Assembly (NCBI RefSeq): GCF_009755225.1
Contig: NZ_WQKZ01000001.1
Location: 868,001-932,000, forward strand
Direction of reading: 5' to 3'
Length of the DNA stretch: 64,000 nucleotides
Origin: Hymenobacter ginkgonis
GTDB lineage: Bacteria; Bacteroidota; Bacteroidia; Cytophagales; Hymenobacteraceae
Part shown: piece after piece, positions 17,719 to 26,337 of the stretch
Layout of the letters: each line of letters starts with the position of its first letter
Position numbering within the stretch: the first letter of the stretch is position 1
The notes under the pieces: generated by a model
What the model was told of the DNA's origin: nothing
What the model saw: only the letters and a program-made list of their open reading frames with translations
Databases searched by the model: none
Program-made: the position numbers and the translations under genes

Positions 17719-17835
17719 AACGTCCTGCTCATCTGGCGTCCGCTTGTCGAAGCAGCTCGTTCGCATCAGAAGAGTAGTAGTCCAACGAGGCGAGCGAGTT
17801 GCTTCGACAAGCGAACACCAGATAAGCAGGACGTT
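17719..17835. repeat. REP-like long inverted repeat 3
   Basis: Imperfect arms of about 46 bases (17719-17764 and 17790-17835) surround a 25-base loop, in the gap between GH92 and the CBM9-like gene. The outer ends read AACGTCCTGCT and AGCAGGACGTT, and the inner arms contain GCTTGTCGAAGCA, the word shared with the other repeats. Confidence 0.8.
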
Positions 17836-17870
17836 CTAATGAGTTTTGATAAAATTTCTCTACACTGTTT

Positions 17871-19013
17871 ATGAGAAACTCAGTCGGCTTTTGGCAACTA
17901 TTCCAGGCGAGCTTTTCGTGGGTGGGCGTCGCTAAAAGCGGTGTGGGCGCGGGGTGTCTGTTACTAGCGGCTCCGGTGCACGCGCAAGGCCTGTTTCGGG
18001 GGTTGGAAACGCTGTTCACGCCACCCAAGGGCTACGTGGTGCCGCATACTACCCAGGCCCTAACCCTAGACGGCAACCTCCAGGAACGCGATTGGCAGCA
18101 AGCCGCCTGGACCACCGACTTCGTTGATATTGAGGGCGCTGGCAAACCGCTCCCTACCCTGCGCACGCGCGCCAAGCTGCTGTGGAATGACTCTACCCTG
18201 TTCATTGCCGCCACCTTGCAGGAGCCGCAGCTCTGGGCCACCCAAACGCACCACGACGCTATTATCTTCAAAGACAATGATTTTGAGGTATTTATTGACC
18301 CCGATAACAATACGCACCAGTACTTCGAAATCGAGTTTAACCAGCTGAACCAGACGTTTGAGTTGTTTTTGCCCAAGCCCTACCGCAACGGCGGCGACGC
18401 GCTGGTGAGTTGGGACGCGGCGGGCCTGCGCGCGGGTATTAAGCTGGAAGGCACCCTCAACCACCCGCAGGACACCGACCAGGGCTGGACCTTGGAAATG
18501 GCCATTCCGCTGAAATCGCTGCGCATCGGCTACCCGTTTCGGGCGCCCACCGAGGGCACGTTGTGGCGCCTCAACTTTTCGCGGGTAGAGTGGGATACGG
18601 ACGTTGTTAATGGCCAGATTAGCAAGCGAAAAGATGCTGCTGGCAAGGACTTACCCGAGCATAATTGGGTATGGTCGCCGCAGGGCGTTATCGACATGCA
18701 CTACCCCGAGCGCTGGGGCTACTTGCAGTTTGCCCGCCAGGCGGGCACCCCCTTTCGGCTGCCGTATGCCGAGGCGCAGAAGCGCTATTTGTGGCTGGTG
18801 TACTACCGCCAGCAGCAGCACCGCGCCCGGGCTGGCCACTACGCCGCCACGCTGGCCGAGCTGGGCCTGCCGGCGCAGGTGCCCATCGAAAACTGCCCCA
18901 ACCAACTGCTTCTGGAGGCCACGCCCAGCCAGTTTAGCGCTACTATTGCCGCGGCGGGCGGTCCCGTCATCCGCCTCAACCACGAAGGATTACTCGACTA
19001 TCCCCAGCCATGA
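17871..19013 (+). CDS. CBM9-like carbohydrate-binding domain protein
   Basis: A 380-residue exported protein with a signal-like stretch (about 20-42, ending APVHAQ) and a domain at about 60-265 of the carbohydrate-binding family 9-like type. Characteristic strands are LTLDGNLQERDWQQAAWT, LLWNDSTLFIAATLQEPQLWAT, and the conserved DNDFEVFIDPDNNTHQYFEIEFN. The last 110 residues form a separate region without a match I know. The stop overlaps the start of the next gene by four bases (ATGA), so the two are translated together. Its role in the glycan locus is unknown; binding of a sugar or a cell-wall polymer is the natural guess. No catalytic residue can be named. Confidence 0.78.
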   Translation: MRNSVGFWQLFQASFSWVGVAKSGVGAGCLLLAAPVHAQGLFRGLETLFTPPKGYVVPHTTQALTLDGNLQERDWQQAAWTTDFVDIEGAGKPLPTLRTRAKLLWNDSTLFIAATLQEPQLWATQTHHDAIIFKDNDFEVFIDPDNNTHQYFEIEFNQLNQTFELFLPKPYRNGGDALVSWDAAGLRAGIKLEGTLNHPQDTDQGWTLEMAIPLKSLRIGYPFRAPTEGTLWRLNFSRVEWDTDVVNGQISKRKDAAGKDLPEHNWVWSPQGVIDMHYPERWGYLQFARQAGTPFRLPYAEAQKRYLWLVYYRQQQHRARAGHYAATLAELGLPAQVPIENCPNQLLLEATPSQFSATIAAAGGPVIRLNHEGLLDYPQP

Positions 19014-20101
19014 CTAGTCGCCGACAATTCGTAAAAAACAGCGCCGTGGCGGGCTTATCTGCCGCCGTGCTGCCCCTGGGGGCGGCAGCGCCGGCCCCCG
19101 CCCGCCCTGCCCAGTGGAAGCATTGGGTGTGGACCAACCCCGACCCCCAGGACACCGACCAGCAGCTGGCCGAACGCTACCGCCAGTACTACGCGGCGGG
19201 CATCCGGGGGGTGTTTTTTGAGCGTGACAGCGAGCGCCACTGCCGCGCGGCCAAAGCCCAAAAGCTGGAAGCCCACCGCTGGATTTGGACCATGAACCGC
19301 GGCGAGAAAGCCCTGCTGGCCGCCCACCCCGAGTGGTACGCCGTGAGCCGCAAAGGCGAGTCGTGCGCTACCCACCCGCCCTACGTGGACTACTACCGCT
19401 GGCTGTGCCCTTCGCGCGAAGAAGTGCGGCAGTACCTAGAGCAGGACTACGCGGCGGCCCTGCAAAAGGACTACGTCGATGGTGCTCATCTAGACTACGT
19501 GCGGTTTTGCGACGTGATGCTGCCCGTCAACCTCTGGGATAAATACCACCTGGTGCAAACCAGCGAACTACCCGAGTATGACTTTTGCTACTGCGCGGTG
19601 TGCAAGGCCGCCTACCGCGCTGAGCACGGGGTAGACATCGACACCGTGCAGTTTCCGGAGGCTAGTCCTTCGTGGCGGCTATTTCGCTACCAGCGCGTCA
19701 ACCAAGTGGTGGAGCGCCTGATGAAAGTGGCCCAGGCCCACCGCAAACCCCTGACTGCCGCCGTGTTTCCTACCCCCGATATGGCCCGCCGCAACGTGCG
19801 GCAAGACTGGGTAAACTGGTCCATCAGCGGCGTGTGCCCCATGATTTACCACGGCTTCTACCGCGAAAACATTGCCTGGATTGGCCAAGCCGTGGCCGAG
19901 GGTGTGCAAGCCCTGCACGGCAAATTTCCCCTGTACGCCGGCTTGTATTTGCCTGATTTTAAAGATGAAGCCGAAGTGCAGCAGGGTATTGAGCAGGCGC
20001 TGCGGCACGGAGCGGCGGGCGTGTCGCTGTTCGGCCAAGTCACCGATAGTACGCTCCAAGCTCTGCAACGCGCCACTGCCAACGTGCAGCGCACCGGTTG
20101 A
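19010..20101 (+). CDS. Putative TIM-barrel glycoside hydrolase (GHL10-like), Tat-exported
   Basis: The 363-residue product begins with a twin-arginine signal (SRRQFVKNSAVAGLSAAVLP). The rest reads as a beta/alpha barrel similar in style to the GHL10/COG1649 hydrolase-like families: AAGIRGVFFERDSE, HRWIWTMNRGE, then the acidic strand YVDGAHLDYVRFCDVM, and later SGVCPMIYHGFY and GVSLFGQVTD. Asp and Glu on these strands are candidates for catalysis but I cannot assign them. A Cys pair in FCYCAVCKAAYR is unusual for an exported enzyme. It overlaps the CBM9-like gene by four bases, and the two are probably a functional pair on the same glycan. Confidence 0.6.
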   Translation: MTSRRQFVKNSAVAGLSAAVLPLGAAAPAPARPAQWKHWVWTNPDPQDTDQQLAERYRQYYAAGIRGVFFERDSERHCRAAKAQKLEAHRWIWTMNRGEKALLAAHPEWYAVSRKGESCATHPPYVDYYRWLCPSREEVRQYLEQDYAAALQKDYVDGAHLDYVRFCDVMLPVNLWDKYHLVQTSELPEYDFCYCAVCKAAYRAEHGVDIDTVQFPEASPSWRLFRYQRVNQVVERLMKVAQAHRKPLTAAVFPTPDMARRNVRQDWVNWSISGVCPMIYHGFYRENIAWIGQAVAEGVQALHGKFPLYAGLYLPDFKDEAEVQQGIEQALRHGAAGVSLFGQVTDSTLQALQRATANVQRTG

Positions 20102-20165
20102 GGGTAATTTGGGGGGTAGGCGCACCTTAACCGTAAACTTATTGCAGGCCCCTCATTTGGAGTCT

Positions 20166-20216
20166 AAAAGAACATCCGGCTGAGCTTGCCGAAGCAGCTC
20201 AGCCGGATGTTCTTTT
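20166..20216. repeat. REP-like inverted repeat 4 / two-way terminator
   Basis: Perfect 21-bp arms (20166-20186 and 20196-20216, core AGAACATCCGGCTGAGCT) around the nine-base loop TGCCGAAGC, with A-tract and T-tract ends. It sits between the convergent TIM-barrel and flippase genes and would stop transcription from both sides. Confidence 0.85.
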
Positions 20217-20268
20217 TAAGCTTTTACTAGAATTCAAACACACGCGCAGCCCTTAGTAGCACCCAAAA

Positions 20269-21744
20269 TTACGGCTTCCCTACCCCCAGCTTGCGCGCCA
20301 GCTGCGACACCTCCGGCACTAGCCCCGTGGCTAGCAGCCCAACCCCGTACAGCAGCGTGAGCACGCCACCGCGTAGCAGCAGCGTCAGCCAGATGCTGGC
20401 GAAGGGGGGTAGGGCCCACGCCACGGCCGCCGCCCCGCCGGCCAGCAGCAGTATGTAGGCAATGCGCCTGTCAAACGGCTGCCAGCCGTAGCTGTGCCAC
20501 ACAAACCACGTGCGCGCTAGGTTGATGCTGGCCAGCGCCAGCGCATTGGAAAGCGCCGCCCCGGTGAGGCCTAAGCGCGGGATAAGCAAGTAATTGAGCC
20601 CGATAATAAGGCTGGCCAGGCCCGCATTAAAGAGCAAATCGTAGCGGTAGCGCGGCGACGTGACCACGATGAGGCCGTTCACGCCCGAGATGCCGTCGGT
20701 GAGGCGCCCGGCCAGCAGTAGCAGCACCGCCACGGTGCCTGCCGCGTAGGCCGGCCGGTGAATGAGGGCGTAGATAAACGGCAAATTCAGCCCAATACCC
20801 AGCGCCAAGTAGCTGCCCAGCGCCGTATTGAGGCGCGTGGTGCGGCGGTAAAAATCGAGCATCTTATCGGTCGCGCCTTCCTTCCAGTATTCGGCAATAA
20901 GCGGGTGCGCCGTTTTGTACAAGGCCCGAAAAGGCACCGCCAGCGCCGTGCTGATATTGAGCGCAATACCATAAATGCCGGCATCGGCAAAGCTGTGCGA
21001 GCCCAGCATCAGCGAGTCGATGGTGACCAGCAGCGTGCCCGAAATATTGCCCAGCAGCGCAAAGCCGCCGAAACGTACCAATTCACCCATCGGCCGCACC
21101 CTTAGCACGGCCCGCGTGGGCCGCAAATGCAACTCACCAATGCTGGCCAGGTAGCCCAGCAGCAGCGCCGCAATGGCCGCGTAGCTCCCCAAGTAAGCCA
21201 GCACAAACCCGTCAAACGATAGGTAGCCCGTGCCATACAACAGCGCCGAGCCCACAATCAGCAGCCGCTGCAAAATATCGGTCAGAAACGACGAGAACGA
21301 CGTGTGAAACAGCGACTTGGTATACGCCTCTAGTAGGTTATATAGCAAGATGCACAGCGCTAGCCCCAGCATGGCGCCGTAGTGCGGCCCCAGCAGCGCG
21401 GCGTCGTGGGCGTACCAGCGCAGCGCCAGCGGCCGGCCCAGCCACAGCACGCCCGCTACCACGCCAAACAGCGCCAGCGGCAGCCCCAGCAGCAGCGGCA
21501 AATACCCCGAATGCCCCGCCTCGCGGTTGCGGAAATACGGAAAATACCGCAGCGTCGTGTTCGTAAAGCCCAGCGCCGACACTAGCGCGCCCATCGTAGC
21601 CAGCGACACCAGCACCGATATCAGCCCGAGTTGCGCCGGCACCAGCAGCCGCGGCAGCACCAGCGTCGTATTCACGAAGCCAATACCTAACCCGACGTAC
21701 GAAATAAATGTGTTGCGCAGCCCCTGCCGCCGAACGATACCCAA
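20269..21744 (-). CDS. Polysaccharide flippase (Wzx-like, MOP superfamily)
   Basis: Inner-membrane exporter that flips lipid-linked oligosaccharides to the periplasm. The 491-residue protein is almost wholly hydrophobic, with about 12-14 membrane segments. It starts with the usual QGLRNTFISYVGLGIGFVNTTLVLPRLL and contains VRFGGFALLGNISGTLLVTIDSLMLG, the typical second-half start of the family. It is the last gene of the minus-strand surface-glycan cluster, 24 bases after the deacetylase gene. The likely cargo is the pseudaminic-acid-type glycan whose genes lie upstream, but this is inferred. Confidence 0.85.
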   Translation of the reverse strand: MGIVRRQGLRNTFISYVGLGIGFVNTTLVLPRLLVPAQLGLISVLVSLATMGALVSALGFTNTTLRYFPYFRNREAGHSGYLPLLLGLPLALFGVVAGVLWLGRPLALRWYAHDAALLGPHYGAMLGLALCILLYNLLEAYTKSLFHTSFSSFLTDILQRLLIVGSALLYGTGYLSFDGFVLAYLGSYAAIAALLLGYLASIGELHLRPTRAVLRVRPMGELVRFGGFALLGNISGTLLVTIDSLMLGSHSFADAGIYGIALNISTALAVPFRALYKTAHPLIAEYWKEGATDKMLDFYRRTTRLNTALGSYLALGIGLNLPFIYALIHRPAYAAGTVAVLLLLAGRLTDGISGVNGLIVVTSPRYRYDLLFNAGLASLIIGLNYLLIPRLGLTGAALSNALALASINLARTWFVWHSYGWQPFDRRIAYILLLAGGAAAVAWALPPFASIWLTLLLRGGVLTLLYGVGLLATGLVPEVSQLARKLGVGKP

Positions 21745-21768
21745 TTCTTTAACTATAAAATTTGTGAA

Positions 21769-23157
21769 TTAGGAATTAGCGATTGTCTCTTCGCTCGTGA
21801 ACTCTTGCCAAATTTTTCGACCGGTACAAAAAGCCGCGCCTTGCTGCTGAAGGTGCGTCATTATTTCATGAAATTGCTGCGGGCCATTTTGGGTATTAGC
21901 CGGGTCAAAATTCTCATTGTGCCACAATACGGAAGCCACGCCACCAAACTTTTTTATCTCGGCAAAAACGGGTTGAAGCGCGGGTAGTATTTCGTTAGAT
22001 TTTAATTGCAAATACTGCGGGTGGTGCAGCGTAGCATCCATAATTGCGAGTGGTATTTCTAAAAAACCTGCTTCCTTACCCGTCGCAAAATCGAAAAGGT
22101 AAAAGGGCTGGCAATACGAATGGCGAAAGCCAAAATGCTCGGCAAAACCAAGCGTGGAATCGTAGTCAAGACCTACAGCATCAAGCAAGGCGGGTGTTTG
22201 AGTAGGGTCCCAACTTAAGTAGTGAAAGCGGATGCCGGAGCCTTCGTATGGAATGTCGTCAAGCTCGTGTTCTAATTGGCTAGAACTGAGCGCAGTGCCA
22301 ATACTGCCGTGCAAACCCAGTTCATAGCCTTGCTCATCAAGCTGGCGAAGGCGCTGCCAGAGGCGATGGTTTAGCCGATAATCTGCGTTTGGCGTGCCAT
22401 TAGCAGCTTTGGCATTGTTGGGCAGGAGGAAAAATGTGGACTTCGCGCCGTAGCGCGTCATAGCCGCGGCTACTTCTTCTAGGTTGTCCCAGGCGTCAGG
22501 CTGCGTAAAGTGCTGCCACAATAATTTGCCAAATTCGCCGTAGTTGTGTTGGCGCAATGCGGCCTTAGTAGGCGCTTTCCAAGCGCTACGCAAATTGTCA
22601 ATATCGTGCGAAATAAAGGCTGCAAATCCGGCGACTTGCCTACCCCAGCGGCGCGGTAATAATGTTTGGCCGCTCACGTGCTCGACGGCTGTTTTCAGCA
22701 CATCGAAATAATAATTAACTGCTGGCAGCGTCACAAAATTATAACGCTTTTGCACGCTGGCGGCGTAGGGAAAACGGCCGTGCTGGTCGCGCTCGCCGGC
22801 GAAATATTCCTGCCAGCCGCTTAATAAATAAAACGCGGCCGAAATAATATCAGCCGAAATAAATACCCTGTTTTCCTGTAAAATCAGCAGCGGTTTCTCG
22901 GGTGAATTATCAAAGAAAAATGGCACGCGCTGGCCTTGCCAATCGCGCCAGTTCGGTGCCGGGGGATAAGGAGTAATTTCTGTGAAAAAAGTATCGCTGC
23001 AATCGGCAATTTCTACTTGCGCCTGGTAGCCGGCATAATCCACCGCCACGGCCGGCGCACCGGGGTAGGCCAGCTTAAAATGGCGCAGCACATACGTTAG
23101 GCGCACCTCAGCCGAAATGGACGCGGGCGCGAGCGATGACAAAGTAGGTGGCAGCAT
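21769..23157 (-). CDS. Polysaccharide deacetylase-like protein (DUF7033 type)
   Basis: A 462-residue protein found in surface-glycan clusters of Bacteroidota. The N-terminal third (PVAVDYAGYQAQVEIAD, then VPFFFDNSPEKPLLILQENRVFISADIISAAFYLLSGWQEYF) is the DUF7033-like region. The rest is a NodB-like polysaccharide deacetylase fold with SHDIDNLRSAW as the metal-binding start and ELGLHGSIGTA, then VLWHNENFD as later motifs. No signal peptide is visible. Its base composition is visibly lower in GC than its neighbours, with many A- and T-ending codons, which may point to separate acquisition. It lies between the flippase and a glycosyltransferase with tight spacing. The substrate is unknown. Confidence 0.8.
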   Translation of the reverse strand: MLPPTLSSLAPASISAEVRLTYVLRHFKLAYPGAPAVAVDYAGYQAQVEIADCSDTFFTEITPYPPAPNWRDWQGQRVPFFFDNSPEKPLLILQENRVFISADIISAAFYLLSGWQEYFAGERDQHGRFPYAASVQKRYNFVTLPAVNYYFDVLKTAVEHVSGQTLLPRRWGRQVAGFAAFISHDIDNLRSAWKAPTKAALRQHNYGEFGKLLWQHFTQPDAWDNLEEVAAAMTRYGAKSTFFLLPNNAKAANGTPNADYRLNHRLWQRLRQLDEQGYELGLHGSIGTALSSSQLEHELDDIPYEGSGIRFHYLSWDPTQTPALLDAVGLDYDSTLGFAEHFGFRHSYCQPFYLFDFATGKEAGFLEIPLAIMDATLHHPQYLQLKSNEILPALQPVFAEIKKFGGVASVLWHNENFDPANTQNGPQQFHEIMTHLQQQGAAFCTGRKIWQEFTSEETIANS

Positions 23158-23169
23158 ATACCGGCGAAA

Positions 23170-24477
23170 TTACGCCGCCGGAGCGGTGGCCGCCAGCCAC
23201 TCACCCAAGCGGCGCAGGGCCAGCGCGCGGCTGTGGCCTTCGTTGGGGGTGCCGAGGGTAGCATTGTAGTAGGCGGCGCGGCGGTACAGGTCGAGCGGCT
23301 TGTGCTGAGCCAGGCGAGCCAAGGCGGCCGCCAATTCGGGCAGCGCGGGCGCCCACTCGCTGAGGCCATGGGCGGCGTAGCCGTAGTAGTCGGCCAGGGT
23401 GGGCGTGGGCGAAAAGCGGTAGTACACGCTAGCCACGTTGAGCAGCGTGGCTTCGAGGTGAGTACTGGTATCGGCGGCCACCAGCGCATCGTGCTGCTGC
23501 AAAAACTCAAACACGTTTTCCTGCTGCGGGTCCGACCAGTGCAGGGGGGGTAGGGCCTGGCGCAGCGCCGTGAAATCGCGCCGGTCGCCGGGGTGCGGGC
23601 GCAACGTAAAAACCAAATCGGGCAGCTCGCGCAGCAGGTAAGCAAGGGTATCGGCCAGCGCGGGTAGTTCGTCGAGCAGGTTGCAGGCCACGGCCACGCG
23701 GCGCACCCGCGGCGCCGTATTGCGCTGGCTCAGAAAGGCGTCGGCTTTGGGCATGCCCACCAACTCGACGCGCCCACGCACGGGGCCACAAAGGCGGTAT
23801 TTATCCAGCGCGTCCTGGCCTTCAAGCAGACTTAAGTCAAAGCCCAGGGGCGGAAAATTAGTGCTTACACTGGCGTGCTGCACGTAGGCAGTAGGCACGC
23901 CCTCGGCGCGGCAAGCTAGCAGCAGGGCGCGGGCGTCGTCGTTGTGGTCGTTGGCGAAAATAACGGCTTGCGGCCGGTAGTGGCGCAGCGCCCGCCGGTA
24001 CACTTCGTAGTATCCAATGGCGTAAAAAACCAGGTCAAAAAACCGCAGGGCCCTACCCCCCACCTGGCGATACAAACCCACTAAAGCCGCTGGATATTGC
24101 CAGTAATACAGGATTTTGCGGCGCAATGACAGCCGGTTTACTACCCCCCCGTAGCGCCCAATCTGCTTGCCTTGGCCGGCCAGCAGCACCGCATCGGGCC
24201 GGGCATCTTTGACGAATTTTAACGCCTCGTAATTGTTGGCGCTCACCACATAAAGCCATACCGCACCGCGCAGCTGCTCGGGGTTGCGAATGGGTTGAAA
24301 CACGTGCCCCCCCAGCCGCAGCACCGCGTAGCCCGCCACCCGCGCCAGCCGCCGCAGCGGGTTGGCGGGCGAAATACCAGCCAGCACCGCCGCCGGAAAA
24401 TTGGCGAAGTGGTCGCTGAGGCGCACGTACAGAATATCCCGCAGCCGGGCCACGAGCGGGGGGGTAGGGCGGGGCAT
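23170..24477 (-). CDS. Putative GT-B glycosyltransferase of capsule/surface-glycan type
   Basis: A 435-residue cytoplasmic protein whose layout resembles GT-B enzymes of capsule synthesis. It has an N-terminal half with PQAVIFANDHNDDARALLLACRAEG and AYVQHASVSTNFP. The C-terminal half has LVFTLRPHPGDRRDF and ALVAADTSTHLEATLLN, which matches the nucleotide-sugar side of such folds and of CDP-glycerol or polysialyl-type transferases. I start at MPRPTPPLV (24477); the frame runs on for 75 codons, but only through the 36-bp inverted repeat and across the preceding gene's end. It is 12 bases from the deacetylase. The family is not certain. Confidence 0.6.
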   Translation of the reverse strand: MPRPTPPLVARLRDILYVRLSDHFANFPAAVLAGISPANPLRRLARVAGYAVLRLGGHVFQPIRNPEQLRGAVWLYVVSANNYEALKFVKDARPDAVLLAGQGKQIGRYGGVVNRLSLRRKILYYWQYPAALVGLYRQVGGRALRFFDLVFYAIGYYEVYRRALRHYRPQAVIFANDHNDDARALLLACRAEGVPTAYVQHASVSTNFPPLGFDLSLLEGQDALDKYRLCGPVRGRVELVGMPKADAFLSQRNTAPRVRRVAVACNLLDELPALADTLAYLLRELPDLVFTLRPHPGDRRDFTALRQALPPLHWSDPQQENVFEFLQQHDALVAADTSTHLEATLLNVASVYYRFSPTPTLADYYGYAAHGLSEWAPALPELAAALARLAQHKPLDLYRRAAYYNATLGTPNEGHSRALALRRLGEWLAATAPAA

Positions 24478-24511
24478 TAAGGCGTTTTTATCGTTATTAA
24501 AAATTAAAAAG

Positions 24512-24609
24512 AACGTCTTGCTGAGCTGGTCGAAGCATCTCGCTCGCCTCGTTGGATTTCTATCCCCAACCGCGCGAGCGAGATGCTTCGACCAGCTCAG
24601 CAAGACGTT
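24512..24609. repeat. REP-like perfect 36-bp inverted repeat 5
   Basis: Two perfect 36-bp arms (24512-24547 and 24574-24609) enclose a 26-base loop in the gap between the PIG-L gene and the glycosyltransferase gene. The arms contain CTGAGCTGGTCGAAGCA and end in AACGTC, linking it to the other repeats. The loop word GCCTCGTTG recurs in the loop of the repeat at 45881. Confidence 0.85.
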
Positions 24610-24638
24610 TTCTGAAGTAATCTGCTGATGAACAATCC

Positions 24639-25349
24639 TTACCCGATGTGCCGCACCAGCATAAAAGCCTCGGCCAGCAGCTGGCCCGTTACCACGCCCC
24701 AACGCTGGGCCAGCAGGCGCAGGGCCTCGGGCGAGCGGGGGTGGGGGTAGGCGCGTTTCTCAAACTCGTAGGCTTCCATGCCCGCAATTTTGGCGGCCAC
24801 ATCTTCTTCATTCACCGCGAGAAAAAAATTGGGCAGAAACGGCTGCGGGTAGCTAGCCGCCTGCCACTCGGTAGACGAGGGCGTTTCGCAGGCCAAAATG
24901 GTGCGCATGGGCTCGCCGGGCAACGGGCGGCAGGCCGTGACTACCGCCTCGAAGGTGCGACGGTGGTCGATGTTGGTGTCGCCACCGTGGTGCGTAAAAA
25001 TGAGGTTGGGCTGAAACGACTCTTTTTCCTGCTCCACAACTTTGATAATATCCAGCAAGTCAACCGAATCGAAGCGATTGTCGGCAAAGTCGTAGATGCC
25101 CGTCGAGGCGTAGCCGATGGCCGCCGCCGCCCGCCCGATGTTGGCGCGGTGGGTGGCCAGGTCGGTGGCCCACCGCGCGGCATCACGGGTAGCCGAGCGC
25201 GAGGTCAGCCCTTCACCCAGAATGACGGCTCGCGCCTCGCAGCCGTGCCGCTGCACCAGCCGGTGGATGCTGGCGCCGAGGCCCAGCAACTCATCGTCGG
25301 GGTGCGCCACCACGACCAGAATACGCTGGTTTTCCAGGCTAAAAGTCAT
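24639..25349 (-). CDS. PIG-L/LmbE family deacetylase
   Basis: Zinc-dependent N-deacetylase of the PIG-L fold, 236 residues. VVAHPDDELLGLG near residue 14 gives the HPDD ligands, and HHGGDTNIDHRRTFEAV gives the distal His motif. The start at 25349 places MTFSLENQRILVVVAHPDDE at the N-terminus as usual; the frame runs 16 codons further up inside the preceding gene. It overlaps the acyltransferase stop by 11 bases, so the two are co-translated. In a pseudaminic-type cluster it probably removes an N-acyl group from a sugar so that another acyl group can be added; this is inferred from the adjacent acyltransferase. Confidence 0.87.
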   Translation of the reverse strand: MTFSLENQRILVVVAHPDDELLGLGASIHRLVQRHGCEARAVILGEGLTSRSATRDAARWATDLATHRANIGRAAAAIGYASTGIYDFADNRFDSVDLLDIIKVVEQEKESFQPNLIFTHHGGDTNIDHRRTFEAVVTACRPLPGEPMRTILACETPSSTEWQAASYPQPFLPNFFLAVNEEDVAAKIAGMEAYEFEKRAYPHPRSPEALRLLAQRWGVVTGQLLAEAFMLVRHIG

Positions 25350-26274
25350 CAGGCGTGTACAGCAGGTGAGTGTATTCCTGCGGCAGCACCGACGCAAAAG
25401 GCTTGCCGGTGTAGAACTTGATGCCCCGGCGGCGCATGTAGTCGCGGAAGTCTTCCTCAGTGCGCGTGAAGGTACCCTGGGTCTTCATCGTATTTAAGTC
25501 GAATACCACCGCATTGCAGGTGATGGTGTGCCGGGTTTCGTTGTAGCTCAATTCAGCGTGCAAATCTTTGTAAACCGCCATTTCGGTGTATTCGGCCAGC
25601 ACCTGCTGCACCAGCTGCGAGTTGCGGGCGGGGTTGGCCTGCGGATACACGTTTTCGCGCAGTACTTTTACGGGCACACCGCCCGCCAGGCACCCATCTG
25701 GCAAGTCTTTGTTGATGAGCGAATTAGTGCCCACAACAACGTTGTTGCCAATGCGTCGATTGGGTAAGATAGTGGTGCGCGCCGGCAGCCACACGTGGTG
25801 GCCGATGCTAACGGGCCCAAAATCGGCTGGGAAGCCTTCCAGGATGGGCAAAAACGAGCCGTGCGTCCAGATGGCCACATCTTCGCCGATACCCACGTAC
25901 TCGCCGATGTCGATGCGGTGGTTGGTATTCAGCGTAATACGGGCGCAAATCATCGAGTAGGAGCCCACTGTGAGGTGCGCGCCGGGGCTAAACTTGCCGC
26001 CGTGGCCCACCGTCACATGCGAATCCCAGAACACGTACTCGCCCAGCTTTATCGTGCGGGCCGTCAGGGTGTTGTGGTTGCCGATAGAGGTAAGCGCCCC
26101 AATTTCGAGGCGCTGCCCCACCAAAAAGGTATTGTGCGCGCCAATGGTCACATCATCGCCGATAACGCACTCGGTAGCCCGAATAGTCGTGTGGGGTCCA
26201 ACGTGCACGTTATGACCTAGCTTGAGTGTTTCGGCAATGATATAGCTGCCGTTTTCAAAGCGGTGAATCTGCAT
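25339..26274 (-). CDS. Hexapeptide-repeat (left-handed beta-helix) acyltransferase
   Basis: A 311-residue protein. Residues 1-215 are built from hexapeptide repeats (LGHNVHVGPHTTI, VIGDDVTIGAHN, IGNHNTLTA, and so on) and end in the family motif IGNNVVVGTNSLINKDLPDGCLAGGVPVKVL. This is the fold of acetyl- and formyl-type transferases that act on nucleotide sugars. Residues 216-311 form an extra C-terminal part (MKTQGTFTRTEEDFRDYMRRRGIKFY) of unknown role. It stands between PseI and the PIG-L deacetylase, which suggests tailoring of the amino group of a pseudaminic- or legionaminic-type sugar. The donor cannot be read. Confidence 0.83.
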   Translation of the reverse strand: MQIHRFENGSYIIAETLKLGHNVHVGPHTTIRATECVIGDDVTIGAHNTFLVGQRLEIGALTSIGNHNTLTARTIKLGEYVFWDSHVTVGHGGKFSPGAHLTVGSYSMICARITLNTNHRIDIGEYVGIGEDVAIWTHGSFLPILEGFPADFGPVSIGHHVWLPARTTILPNRRIGNNVVVGTNSLINKDLPDGCLAGGVPVKVLRENVYPQANPARNSQLVQQVLAEYTEMAVYKDLHAELSYNETRHTITCNAVVFDLNTMKTQGTFTRTEEDFRDYMRRRGIKFYTGKPFASVLPQEYTHLLYTPDDF

Positions 26275-26337
26275 TTTTTAGGTGAGAAGTTTAGCCAATA
26301 GGATACGTAAAAAGCGGCAGGAAGGGCGGCCAACCGC

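Noticed and set aside
24478-24702. Upstream extension of the glycosyltransferase frame
   Set aside because: It would translate the 36-bp inverted repeat and part of the preceding gene's end; MPRPTPPLV at 24477 is the natural start.
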